This document shows, one piece after another, positions 17,100 to 25,819 of a DNA stretch of 64,000 nt. The notes below the pieces were generated by a model. It saw only the letters and a list, made by a program, of their open reading frames with translations. It had not been told where the DNA came from and ran no database searches. Within the stretch, counting starts at the first letter, position 1, and each line of letters opens with the position of its first letter. The position numbers and the translations under genes were made by a program. The stretch is from positions 3,410,001-3,474,000 of the forward strand of contig CAVTRT010000003.1 of NCBI GenBank assembly GCA_963737285.1. The letters run 5' to 3'. This stretch comes from Trebonia sp963737285 (GTDB taxonomy: Bacteria; Actinomycetota; Actinomycetes; Streptosporangiales; Streptosporangiaceae).

Positions 17100-17726
17100 C
17101 TAGTCAGGGTCCAGCGCGTCCAGGGTGTCGCGTAGCCTCGCCACACCACGGTCGAGCTGGGCGATGCCGTCGGCCAGGGCCGGGTCGGTCTTCACCACCG
17201 GCAGGCTGGCCAGCGTGGCGGCGGTGACCTCAACGACGGACAGCCGCCGGGATAGCTCTGACAGAACGGCCCCCGCTCCATCTCCCAGCGCCACGTCAGC
17301 CTGGCGACGCAGCAGGTCGGCCTGCTCCCGCAACTGGCGGTTCTTCGTGTACAGGTCCACGAAGACCGCGACCTTCGCCCGCAGCACCCACGGGTCGAAC
17401 GGCTTGGCGATGTAGTCGACCGCGCCCGCCGCGTAGCCGCGGAAGGCGTGGTCGGGCTCTGCCCCGGCGGCAGTCAGGAAGATGATCGGCACGTCGTGCG
17501 TCCGGGCGCGGCGCTTGATGTGGGCGGCCGTCTCGAAGCCGTCCATGCCGGGCATCACAACATCCAGCAAGATGACAGCGAACTCGTCGGTGAGCAGCGC
17601 TTTGAGCGCGGCCTCGCCGGAGCGTACCGAGACGAGCTGCTGGTTCAGCGAAGACAAGATCGCCTCAAGTGCGATCAGGTTCTCCGCCCGGTCGTCGACG
17701 AGCAGGATCCGGGCTTTCTGCGGCAC
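17100..17726 (-). CDS. Response regulator (receiver domain with C-terminal helical region)
   Basis: This 208-residue protein has an N-terminal receiver domain: acidic pair in ILLVDDRAENL, phospho-acceptor Asp in VILLDVVMPGMDGF, Thr in IIFLTAAG and Lys in YIAKPFDPW. The remaining ~80 residues form a helical region without a DNA-binding fold, ending in LRDTLDALDPD, so it is not a transcription factor of a standard type. The GTG start lies 2 bases after the stop of the hybrid kinase, with GGGGAG 9 bases ahead, so the two are made from one transcript. It is the natural phosphorylation partner of that kinase (inference from position). Confidence 0.88.
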   Translation of the reverse strand: MPQKARILLVDDRAENLIALEAILSSLNQQLVSVRSGEAALKALLTDEFAVILLDVVMPGMDGFETAAHIKRRARTHDVPIIFLTAAGAEPDHAFRGYAAGAVDYIAKPFDPWVLRAKVAVFVDLYTKNRQLREQADLLRRQADVALGDGAGAVLSELSRRLSVVEVTAATLASLPVVKTDPALADGIAQLDRGVARLRDTLDALDPD

Positions 17727-17728
17727 GA

Positions 17729-20700
17729 TCAGCCGCTCCCCTCGGGGTGCTTGGGGCGGGAGTGGGTCTTGCGGTTGGGGTTCTTGCGCTCCAGCCAGTC
17801 GCGCATCAGGCCGACGAGGTGCCCGATGTCGACCGGCTTGGTGACGTACTCTGAGGCGCCGGCCGCCAGTGACTTCGCCCGGTCGCCCTTCATCGCCTTC
17901 GCGGTGACCGTGATGATTGGCAGGTCAGCGAACTCCGGCCGCCGCCTGATGGCCGCCGTCGTCGCATACCCGTCGAGCTCGGGCATCATCACGTCCATCA
18001 GTACTAGCGCGATATCGTCCTCTCGGTCCAGAATTTCCATCCCTTGGCGGCCATTTTCCGCGTACCGAACCTGCGCGCCATACCTCTCGAAGACGCTCGT
18101 CAGGGCGAAGACGTTGCGTACGTCGTCGTCCACGATCAGGATCTTCGCCCCGTCCAGCGGGTCGGAAGTCCCTGGCGGCAGATCGGACAGCCCGCTCAGG
18201 CCCTCCCCCGTCCCCAGCGGAGCCTGTGGGGCAGGAGAGGCGGAGCGCGCCGTTCTGGATGGCCTTCTTGATGTAATGTGCTGCGACTCGGCCGTGGCCG
18301 TGCGGCCGGGCAGGTAGAAGGTAAACGTCGACCCGTGGCCGGGCCGGCTGGTGGCGTGGATCTCGCCGCCGAGCAGGCGGGCGATGTCCCGCGAGATGGA
18401 CAGGCCGAGGCCAGTGCCGCCGTACCCGCGCGAGGTGGTGCCGTCGGCTTGCTGGAACGCCTGGAAGATCAGCTCCAGCTTGTCCTCGGAAATCCCGATC
18501 CCCGTGTCGGTGACGGCGAACGCGATCACGGACTCCTCGTCGCGCAGCGGGGTGCCGAACTCCACGCCCGGCGGCGCCATGGCCACCCGCAGCGTCACGC
18601 CGCCGGTGGCGGTGAACTTGACCGCGTTGGACAGCAGGTTGCGCAGGATCTGCTGGAGCCGTTGCTCGTCGGAGTAGATCAGCGTCGGGACGCCGGAGGA
18701 CACCTCGATCTGGAACGCCAGCTTCTTCTGTGCGGCGGTGGGGCGGAACGTCGCGTCCACGTACTCCAGCAGCGTGTCCAGCGAGATCGGCGCTGGATGG
18801 ATCTCCATCTTCCCGGCCTCGACCTTGGACAGGTCCAGGATGTCATTGATGAGCTGCAGCAGGTCCGAGCCGGCCTCGTGGATCGTCCGGGCGAACTCGA
18901 CCTGCTTGACCGTGAGGTTGCTGTCAGGGTTCTCGGATAGCAGCTTGGCCAGCACGAGCAGGCTGTTGAGCGGGGTACGCAGCTCGTGTGACATGTTGGC
19001 GAGGAACTCCGACTTGTACTGCGAGGAGATAGCAAGCTGCTGGGCACGCTCCTCTAGTGTGCGCCGTGCCTGGTCAATCTGGAAGTTCTGAACCTCGATG
19101 GCGCGGTTCTGCTTGGCCAAGAGCGCCGCCTTCTCCTCCAGCTCGGCGTTCGACCGGCGCAGCTCCCCCTGCTGGCGCTGCAGCTCATCCGACCGCTCCT
19201 GTAGCTGGGTGGCCAGGCGCTGGGACTCGGTCAGCAGCACCTCAGTACGGGAGTTCGCCATGATCGCGTTGATCGTGACGCCGATCGTCGGCACGAACCG
19301 GTCGAAGAACGTCAGGTGCAGGTCGCTGAACCGGTGCAAGGAGGCCAGCTCAAGCACGCCGAGGACCTGGTCTTCGAAGAGGATCGGCAGCACGACGAGG
19401 TGCGTCGGGGCCAGTTCCCCAAGCCCGGACCCCACGGTCACGTAGCCTGGCGGCGCGTCCTCCACCAAGATCCTGGTCCGGTCAAGCGCGGCCTGCCCGG
19501 TCAGGCCCTCGCCTACCACGAAGCGGGTAAGACCGCGGCGGCGGAACCCGTAGGCGGCGATCCGGTCGAACTCATTGCGGGTGCCGGACGGCCCCTTGGC
19601 CGCCGCCAGGTAGAACGCCCCGTACTGGGCGGAGACCAGCGGCGTCAGCTCGCTCATGATGAGCCTCGCCACCTCCAGCGGGTCCCGGTGCCCCTGCATG
19701 AGCGACGAGAGCCGGGCCAGGTTCGTGTTCAGCCAGTCCTGCTCACGGTTCTTCCGCGTGGTCTCCCGCAGGTTGGCGACCATCAAGTTGATGTTGTCCT
19801 TGAGCTCGGCAACCTCGCCGCTCGCCTCCACGGTGATCGACTGGGTCAGGTCACCCTCGGCCACCGCGCTGGCCACCCCGGCGATCGCGCGGACCTGCGT
19901 GGTCAGGTTGGATGCCAGCCCGTTGACGGACTCCGTGAGCCGCTTCCACGTGCCCGACACGCCCTCGACCTCCGCCTGGCCGCCGAGGCGCCCCTCGGTG
20001 CCGACCTCGCGGGCAACACGGGTGACCTCGTCGGCGAACGCCGACAGCGTGTCCACCATCGTGTTGATCGTCGTCTTCAGTTCCAGGATCTCGCCGAGGG
20101 CCGCCACGTCGATCTTCTTCGACAGGTCACCTTGCGCCACGGCGGTCGTGACCTGCGCGATGTTCCGCACCTGGCTGGTCAGGTTGCGAGCCATCGAGTT
20201 GACGTTGTCGGTCAGGTCCTTCCAGATGCCGGAGACGCCCTTGACGTCGGCCTGGCCGCCGAGGCGCCCCTCGGTGCCGACCTCGCGGGCAACACGGGTG
20301 ACCTCGTCGGCGAACGCCGACAGCTGGCCGACCATCGTGTTGAGGGTCTCCTTCAGCCCGAGGACCTCACCCTGCGCGTCCACCGTGATCTGCTGCGACA
20401 GGTCGCCGCTGGCCACCGCGGTCGCGACCTGGGAGATGTTCCGCACCTGGACCGTCAGGTTCCGGGCCATCCGGTTCACCGAGTCGGTCAGGTCCTCCCA
20501 CACCCCCGAGACGCCCCGGACGTGGGCCTGGCCACCCAGGCGCCCCTCGGTGCCGACCTCGCGGGCAACACGTGTCACTTCGTCGGCAAAGGCGCTGAGC
20601 TGGTCGACCATCGTGTTCACTGTCTGCTTGAGCTGCAGCATCTCGCCCTGGACCTCGACGGTGACCTTCCGCGTCAGGTCGCCCTTGGACACCGCGGTGA

Positions 20701-20938
20701 TCACCATGGCAATGTCGCGCACCTGCTCGGCCCTTCGCGCGACCTCATCCTTCAGGGCAGACAACTCGGCATCGACGGCGTCGACCAGCGGCCACATCTG
20801 CGCCAGGGCTCCCGTGCTGGAACCTGGCGGCACTACCTCAATACGCGGCCGGAAGTCGCCCTTACTCAGCGCGAGCAGTGCAGTGCGCAGTGGCTCCAAA
20901 TCGTCGTCCGAGTACCGTACCTCGTCGGACCGGTCCAT
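17729..20938 (-). CDS. Poly-HAMP GAF hybrid sensor histidine kinase
   Basis: This 1069-residue cytoplasmic hybrid kinase has no membrane segment. Residues ~10-470 are tandem HAMP units. Most occur in pairs of 92 residues containing GDLT/GDLS...GE...LK and TEGRLGGQA. Next come a GAF domain (~500-650, with DRFVPTIGVTINAIMANS), a coiled coil, HisKA with phospho-acceptor His651 in NMSHELRTPLNSL, HATPase_c with NLLSNAVKFT, DTGIGI and GYGGTGLGLSI, and a C-terminal receiver with ILIVDDDVRN, LVLMDVMMPELDG and TVTAKAMKGD. The start is set by GGAGG 5 bases before the ATG at 20938; upstream in-frame starts lack this. It is divergent from an RsbW-SpoIIE phosphatase and co-transcribed with the response regulator, so it probably feeds an environmental or osmotic stress pathway (inference). 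Confidence 0.94.
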   Translation of the reverse strand: MDRSDEVRYSDDDLEPLRTALLALSKGDFRPRIEVVPPGSSTGALAQMWPLVDAVDAELSALKDEVARRAEQVRDIAMVITAVSKGDLTRKVTVEVQGEMLQLKQTVNTMVDQLSAFADEVTRVAREVGTEGRLGGQAHVRGVSGVWEDLTDSVNRMARNLTVQVRNISQVATAVASGDLSQQITVDAQGEVLGLKETLNTMVGQLSAFADEVTRVAREVGTEGRLGGQADVKGVSGIWKDLTDNVNSMARNLTSQVRNIAQVTTAVAQGDLSKKIDVAALGEILELKTTINTMVDTLSAFADEVTRVAREVGTEGRLGGQAEVEGVSGTWKRLTESVNGLASNLTTQVRAIAGVASAVAEGDLTQSITVEASGEVAELKDNINLMVANLRETTRKNREQDWLNTNLARLSSLMQGHRDPLEVARLIMSELTPLVSAQYGAFYLAAAKGPSGTRNEFDRIAAYGFRRRGLTRFVVGEGLTGQAALDRTRILVEDAPPGYVTVGSGLGELAPTHLVVLPILFEDQVLGVLELASLHRFSDLHLTFFDRFVPTIGVTINAIMANSRTEVLLTESQRLATQLQERSDELQRQQGELRRSNAELEEKAALLAKQNRAIEVQNFQIDQARRTLEERAQQLAISSQYKSEFLANMSHELRTPLNSLLVLAKLLSENPDSNLTVKQVEFARTIHEAGSDLLQLINDILDLSKVEAGKMEIHPAPISLDTLLEYVDATFRPTAAQKKLAFQIEVSSGVPTLIYSDEQRLQQILRNLLSNAVKFTATGGVTLRVAMAPPGVEFGTPLRDEESVIAFAVTDTGIGISEDKLELIFQAFQQADGTTSRGYGGTGLGLSISRDIARLLGGEIHATSRPGHGSTFTFYLPGRTATAESQHITSRRPSRTARSASPAPQAPLGTGEGLSGLSDLPPGTSDPLDGAKILIVDDDVRNVFALTSVFERYGAQVRYAENGRQGMEILDREDDIALVLMDVMMPELDGYATTAAIRRRPEFADLPIITVTAKAMKGDRAKSLAAGASEYVTKPVDIGHLVGLMRDWLERKNPNRKTHSRPKHPEGSG
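19985..20812 (-). repeat. Three 276-bp near-identical HAMP-pair repeats in the kinase gene
   Basis: The block beginning GAGGCGCCCCTCGGTGCCGA recurs at 19985, 20261 and 20537, exactly 276 bases (92 codons) apart, with long identical stretches between. The protein units each hold two HAMP-like elements. The base-level identity points to recent duplication or gene conversion. This region is also a risk for short-read mis-assembly. Confidence 0.85.
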
Positions 20939-21063
20939 TGTGTCCTCCGATGTCATCCTCGCTATACGGAGCATTGGTCTTCCAAGTCTGACACGATTGA
21001 CTAGTGGCGCGATCACCGAAGGCGATGCGATCATGGCGCAATGTTCTAAGGTCGTGATGCGAC

Positions 21064-23429
21064 GTGTCTGAGGACGGGCAGCTAGGCAAGCTTTCGGCGT
21101 TGTCGGCCCGGGCGTCCTTCGCCCCGGAGCCAACGGCCCCGTCGCGCGCCCGTTCCTTCACACGGGAGGCGCTGCGCGACTGGGGCCTGCCGCCCGAGCA
21201 GGTCGATGACGCGGTGCTGCTGGTCAGCGAGCTTGTCGCGAACGCCGTGCAGCACGCCGGTACCAAGCTGGAGGTCGCCTGCAGGCTGATCCCGCAGGGC
21301 CCTCCTCCCTGGGGAGCACCGTCTCCGGCATTGAAGTGCGCGTCACCGACCGGCACCCCGCCCGCGCCCTGCCGCAGGCCCCCGCCCCGCTCGGTGACAC
21401 CGATTCAGAACGAGGCCGCGGGCTCTTGCTGCCCACGGCCCTAGCTGCAGCGTGGGGTGTCACCTACACGGCCGCCGCCAAGACGGTGTGGTTCATCGTG
21501 CCGGCCTCCCCCACCGGCGCGGCCGATGCTGACGCAGTGGCTAGTGCTGGTGGCCTGAAGGATGAGGAACTGCCCGACGGGCTGCCGATGCAACGAATCC
21601 CGTCCCAGCGGGAGCTGGGGACCCTGGACTTCGACGAGCTCGTCCGGCGCACGGTGGAGTCCGCGCGGGACGCGGTCGGAGCGGACGCGGCTTACGCTCT
21701 CGTCGCCGACGAGGAGGGCGAGCTTCGGGTGCGTGGCGTGGTGGGGATCGCGGTGCCCGCGGCGCTGACGGTGCCGCCAGGACGGGTGGTGCTGTCCAGG
21801 GACCTGTCACGGGACCAGCCGGAGGCTGGCGCCGAGCCGGTGGCCCTGTCGCAGCTGTCGGTCCCGTTCCTCGTCGACGGACGAGTGACCGGGGTGCTCG
21901 GAGTCGGGGCGGCGGCCGATGGCGTGTTCAACGCGGCCGACTCGGCGCGGCTGCAGCAGGTCGCGGACCGGGTCGCGATGTCGCTTGAGCGGCTGCGCCT
22001 GTCGGAGCTAGAGCGGGTGCGGCGGGGCCGGGTCGCGTTCCTCGCCGAGGCATCTGAGCTTCTGTCGTCCACACTCGACCAGGGGCAGGCCATCGCACTG
22101 ACCGCGCAGCTGATGGTGCCCCGGCTGGCGGCATGGTGCGCGGTCTTCCTGGCCGGTCCCGCTGGATCGCCTGGCGCTGTTGATGGTCACAGGGGATTTG
22201 GCTCTCCAGATGACTTTGATACCTCTGACGACCTTCGCCCGGCCTACATGTGGCACGAGGACGAGTCCAGGATCGATGAGCTGTCGGACCTGCTCGACGA
22301 GATCGCGCCGCCAAACCTTGGCAGGGTCATGGCGGGGCAGGCGACCAGCTGGTCGCTCGCGGTCCCGCCAGGGGCTGGCCCCCAGGTGGCGCGGATGGCG
22401 TCGGACGCCGCCTGGTGCTTCCCGCTGACCGCCCGTGGCCGGGGCCTCGGTGCGGTCGTGATCGGCAGGCCGCGCGGCGACCGCCGATGGCCGGACCCGG
22501 TTCCCCGGGAGTCCCTGGACCTGGCCGAGGACCTGGCCCGCCGGGCAGCACTCGCCCTGGACAACGCGCGCCTGTACGAGCGGCAGCGGACCACGAGCCA
22601 GGCACTGCAGCACAGCCTGCTGCCGCCGGAACTGCCCGCGATCGACGGCATCGAGCTGGCGGCCGAGTACGAGGCGGCCGGGGAGGCGAACGAGGTAGGC
22701 GGCGACTTCTACGATGTCTTCCCGATGGATCACGAGCCGGCCAACATTCCCGGCAGTGCTGTCTCCGGCAGTGCTGTCTCCGGCAGTGCTGTCTCCGGAG
22801 GTGGACGGCGCTGGCGGTTCGCGATCGGCGACGTCAGCGGCACCGGTCCCGAAGCCGCCGCCGTCACCGGCCTTGCCCGGCACACCCTGCGAATCTTGGC
22901 CGCGGAAGGGTACTCGATCACCGAGGTCGTCCAGCGGCTCAACCGGCTGATCCTGCGGGAGGGAACGCGCGGCCGGTTCATCACCTTGCTGCACGGCGAG
23001 ATCCAGGTCCCGGCAGGGGGGTCGCCCCCCTGGGCGTGCAAGCTGTCGCTCGTCTGCGCGGGGCACCCGCTGCCGCTGCTGCTGCGCGCGGGACCGGACG
23101 GGGACCCGGTCCCGGTGGCCCGGCCGCAGACGCTGCTGGGGGTAGTGGACGACCTGAGCTTCGAGGCCGATGAGGTACTCCTGCATCCGGGCGATGTCCT
23201 GCTCAGCGTCACCGACGGGGTAACCGAGCGGCGTGACGATTCCGGCCGCTTGCTGGACGACGACAACGGGCTGGCGGGAGTGCTCGCGGGCTGCCGGGAC
23301 CTGAGCGCGTGGGCCGTCGCGTCCCGCATCCGCCGGGCCGTCAGCGACTTCGGTTCCGAGCCATCCTCCGATGACATGGCCATCTTGGTCTTGCGCGCCC
23401 AGGATCGGCCAGTCCAGCCCGACCTCTGA
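21064..23429 (+). CDS. RsbW-like kinase/GAF/SpoIIE-type PP2C phosphatase, frameshifted near 21290
   Basis: This looks like one gene read in two frames. From the GTG at 21064 an anti-sigma-type HATPase begins (ELVANAVQHAG is the N-box). After about 21290 the homology continues in the next frame: VSGIEVRVTDRHPARALP (G1-box) and ERGRGLLLPTALAAAWGV (G2-box), then a clean frame to 23429. One extra C near 21291 would rejoin them. Downstream are a first GAF-like region, a second GAF (EDLARRAALALDNARLYERQ), and the PP2C/SpoIIE domain with GDFYDVF, GDVSGTGPEAAAVT, SVTDGVTE and SSDDMAILVL. Metal-binding Asp residues are kept. Such proteins combine the switch kinase and switch phosphatase of sigma-factor partner switching. 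If the break is real, the HATPase is lost and a GTG at 21336 could start a phosphatase-only product. Confidence 0.85.
22752..22796 (+). repeat. Three exact 15-bp repeats coding GSAVS in the phosphatase
   Basis: GGCAGTGCTGTCTCC occurs three times head to tail and in frame, giving GSAVSGSAVSGSAVS. It lies in a loop between the GDFYDVF motif and the GDVSGTGP motif of the PP2C domain. The identity at base level suggests recent expansion. Confidence 0.9.
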
Positions 23430-23541
23430 AGTGCTCGGCCCCGATCTCCGCGTGCTCGCGCCCGCGCCGCAAGCAGCAACATCCCGTAACTGATTAAGAA
23501 CAGCGCAGCTGCAAGCCCGCGGACCCGGGTACCCTCAGCAC

Positions 23542-24051
23542 GTGCCCGGGTCCGCCTCGCCGATGCTGCTCTACCTCGTCAAGCAGGTGGAGCTCGCTGC
23601 CCGCGCGCGGCTGGATGACATCTTCCGGCCGATCGGGCTGACTGCCCTGCAGTACACGGCGCTGACCGTGCTGGAGCGGCACCACGACATGACCTCGGCA
23701 CAGCTTGCACGGCACTCCTTCGTGACCGCCCAGTCGATGGCCGACATGATCGCCGCGCTTGAGGCACGCGCGCTGATCCAGCGCAACCGCGATGACGCCG
23801 ACCGCCGGCGCCTCGTCGTGGCGCTGACAGGCGAGGGCCACGCCCTGCTCGACCGCTACCGCGACGAGGTCCGCGCACTGGAGGACGGCATGCTGGCCGG
23901 CCTGTCCGACGTCGCGGTAACCGCCTTCCGCGCGACCCTGGATACTTGTCACGCCAATCTGGCCAGCCTCGCTGGCCCTCCCGCCGATCCCGACAAGGCC
24001 GTAGACCCTAGTAAGGCGCTCGGTTCCGACAGGGCCGCCGGCGCCCGGTGA
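23542..24051 (+). CDS. MarR family transcriptional regulator
   Basis: This 169-residue winged-helix regulator has the dimerisation helix LLYLVKQVELAARARLD, the recognition region SAQLARHSFVTAQSMADM and the wing DDADRRRLVVALTGEG, the classic MarR DxRxxR segment. GTG at 23542 is the start. A low-complexity Pro/Asp tail of ~25 residues follows the fold. The HD-domain gene starts 6 bases after its stop, so the two are an operon and the regulator may control that gene and itself. Confidence 0.92.
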   Translation: MPGSASPMLLYLVKQVELAARARLDDIFRPIGLTALQYTALTVLERHHDMTSAQLARHSFVTAQSMADMIAALEARALIQRNRDDADRRRLVVALTGEGHALLDRYRDEVRALEDGMLAGLSDVAVTAFRATLDTCHANLASLAGPPADPDKAVDPSKALGSDRAAGAR

Positions 24052-24057
24052 GGAAGC

Positions 24058-24636
24058 ATGCAGATTCCGACTGATGAGGAGATCTTCGCCCTGCACTCCA
24101 AGCAGGCCCCCACCGCGGAGGCGCTCCACCTCGTGTACGCGCACTGCCAGGCTGTGTGCGCGATCGCGGAGCAGCTGATGTCCCTGCCCAGTCCAGCCGT
24201 CGACGGCATCGACGCGGGCCTGGTACGGGCCGGCTGCCTGCTGCATGACATCGGGGTGTACCGGCTCTACGACGACGCCGGAGTGCTTGATCAGGCGAGC
24301 TACATCCGCCACGGCGTGCTCGGCCACGACCTGCTGGCGCAGGAGGGGATCCCGGAGCGGATCTGCCGGTTCGCCTCGCACCACACCGGGGTCGGGATCA
24401 GCCGGCAGGACGTGCTGGATCAGGCCCTCTGCGTGCCCGAGGCGGACTACATGGCCGAGACCGTCGAGGAGACGGTCGTCATGTACGCGGACAAGTTCCA
24501 CACCAAGTCGGCCCCGCCCAGGTTCATCACGGCGCAGGAGTGCGCCGCCAGCCTCCGCCGCTTCGGGGAGGACAAGGTCATGGCCTTCGAGTCCATGCGG
24601 GCCCGGTTCGGTGACCCCGACCCCGCTGCCCTGTGA
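24058..24636 (+). CDS. HD-domain metal-dependent phosphohydrolase
   Basis: This 192-residue protein has the HD signature: a first His in LVYAHCQAV, the HD pair in AGCLLHDIGVYRLY, later His residues in RHGVLGHDLL and SHHTGVGI, and an Asp in MYADKFHTK. It is expected to bind two metals and hydrolyse a phosphoester, often a nucleotide. The exact substrate is not visible. It follows the MarR gene by 6 bases with GAGGAAGC as ribosome site. It belongs to the general HDIG group of stand-alone small proteins. Confidence 0.88.
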   Translation: MQIPTDEEIFALHSKQAPTAEALHLVYAHCQAVCAIAEQLMSLPSPAVDGIDAGLVRAGCLLHDIGVYRLYDDAGVLDQASYIRHGVLGHDLLAQEGIPERICRFASHHTGVGISRQDVLDQALCVPEADYMAETVEETVVMYADKFHTKSAPPRFITAQECAASLRRFGEDKVMAFESMRARFGDPDPAAL

Positions 24637-24827
24637 GACCACGCACCACTAAGTCGCCGTCGGCGAGCGCGTCTGGTGGCCGTCACGGAGAAGGGCCGAC
24701 ACAGGGTGGAAAAGGGTGCGAAAGGCCGTCTTACAGGCCACCCGTCAAGTTTCCCTTCGTTGTCACGTTAGGTAGCCATTGCGCACCCTCCGCGAGTGGG
24801 AAGGATGCCACCACGGAGGGATGCAAC

Positions 24828-25703
24828 GTGGTGAGCGTCAACGCGATCGTGATCGACCCCGAGGTACCCGAAGGGCCGAAGCGCTGGCTCGCGGAGGCGG
24901 ACGCGCGACGACGGATACCGCCGCAGCCGGAACCGGTCGGGACCTATACCTTTCGCCAGCACGGGAGCACCATTTACCGGCGGGCGGACGACATCGAGTA
25001 CGGCCTTGGCGTTCCGGAGCTAGTCCCGTTCGCGGAGCCAACGCCGACGCTGGACCCGCCGACACTGCTTGAAGTGGTCACCAGGACCCTGTGGCCGCGC
25101 CTGCAGGAGCGCCACGAAATGGATAACACCGCGATCATGTACCATCGCCGGTACGTCCGGCCGTCCCGCGACCTCGACTCCGGCGCTCGGCAGTGCTGGC
25201 AGCGCGCGGTCTGGGCGGCCGGCAGCATCGAGCGATCGGCGGTCGTGCGCCAGCAGCTCATCGATTCCGTGCGGGTGACCACGGTGCTGCCGTACTGCCT
25301 GTGGGACATCGCCGAGCAGTTGGCACGCCTGTCGGCACTGCGCGCTGACCACGAGCAGATCCTCGACGGCGTCGCCGAGGACGACCCGGACGTGGCCGTC
25401 GTCTTGGACCCGCAGCGCCGCGCGCACGAGCTCGCCCTCGACGACATCGAGAGCCGGGTCCGCGACCTGGAGGTGTTCGCGAGCCGTGTCGAGGACGCCG
25501 ACGCCGCCCTGCGGCGCGAGGAAGCGGTCCGCCAACTCGCCGACCTCAACGATGTCCACCGTGACCTGCTGGCTCGCGTCGGAAACGCCATCGACAAGCT
25601 CGACAGTGACCTGCCGGCCACCCACGACGTGCGGGCCGTCATTGATCAGGCGAATAAGGCGATCCGCGCCGCCAACGAGGCCGGAAGAAGCCTTGTTCTC
25701 TAG
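24828..25703 (+). CDS. Hypothetical coiled-coil protein
   Basis: This 291-residue cytoplasmic protein has no recognised domain. The N-terminus is a Pro-rich, poorly ordered region (residues ~1-75), then two helical blocks. The C-terminal half is strongly heptad-like, rich in Glu, Arg and Leu (DDIESRVRDLEVFASRVEDA, then EAVRQLADLNDVHRDLLARV), which suggests an extended coiled coil. The GTG at 24828 was chosen because GGAGGG ends 7 bases before it; an adjacent GTG at 24831 is the alternative. The gene ends just before a perfect GC hairpin. The function is unknown. Confidence 0.75.
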   Translation: MVSVNAIVIDPEVPEGPKRWLAEADARRRIPPQPEPVGTYTFRQHGSTIYRRADDIEYGLGVPELVPFAEPTPTLDPPTLLEVVTRTLWPRLQERHEMDNTAIMYHRRYVRPSRDLDSGARQCWQRAVWAAGSIERSAVVRQQLIDSVRVTTVLPYCLWDIAEQLARLSALRADHEQILDGVAEDDPDVAVVLDPQRRAHELALDDIESRVRDLEVFASRVEDADAALRREEAVRQLADLNDVHRDLLARVGNAIDKLDSDLPATHDVRAVIDQANKAIRAANEAGRSLVL

Positions 25704-25720
25704 GCCCGCGCGGCGCAGGT

Positions 25721-25751
25721 CCCGGGCCGCGCCTGGCAGGCGCGGCCCGGG
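25721..25751 (+). terminator. 13-bp perfect GC hairpin between convergent genes
   Basis: CCCGGGCCGCGCC and GGCGCGGCCCGGG pair perfectly around TGGCA. The hairpin lies 18 bases after the coiled-coil gene and about 70 bases before the end of the GH3 gene coming from the other side, so it can serve both directions. There is no T run. Confidence 0.75.
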
Positions 25752-25819
25752 CTGGGCAAGTTGCCGGGATGGGTCCTTGCGGCTACCGGTTCAGGCAGTG
25801 CGTGTCAGGGCAGTGCGTG

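Noticed and set aside
19316..21071. Two overlapping long frames opposite the kinase gene
   Set aside because: Repeats in them mirror the HAMP repeats; no start signal and no homology.
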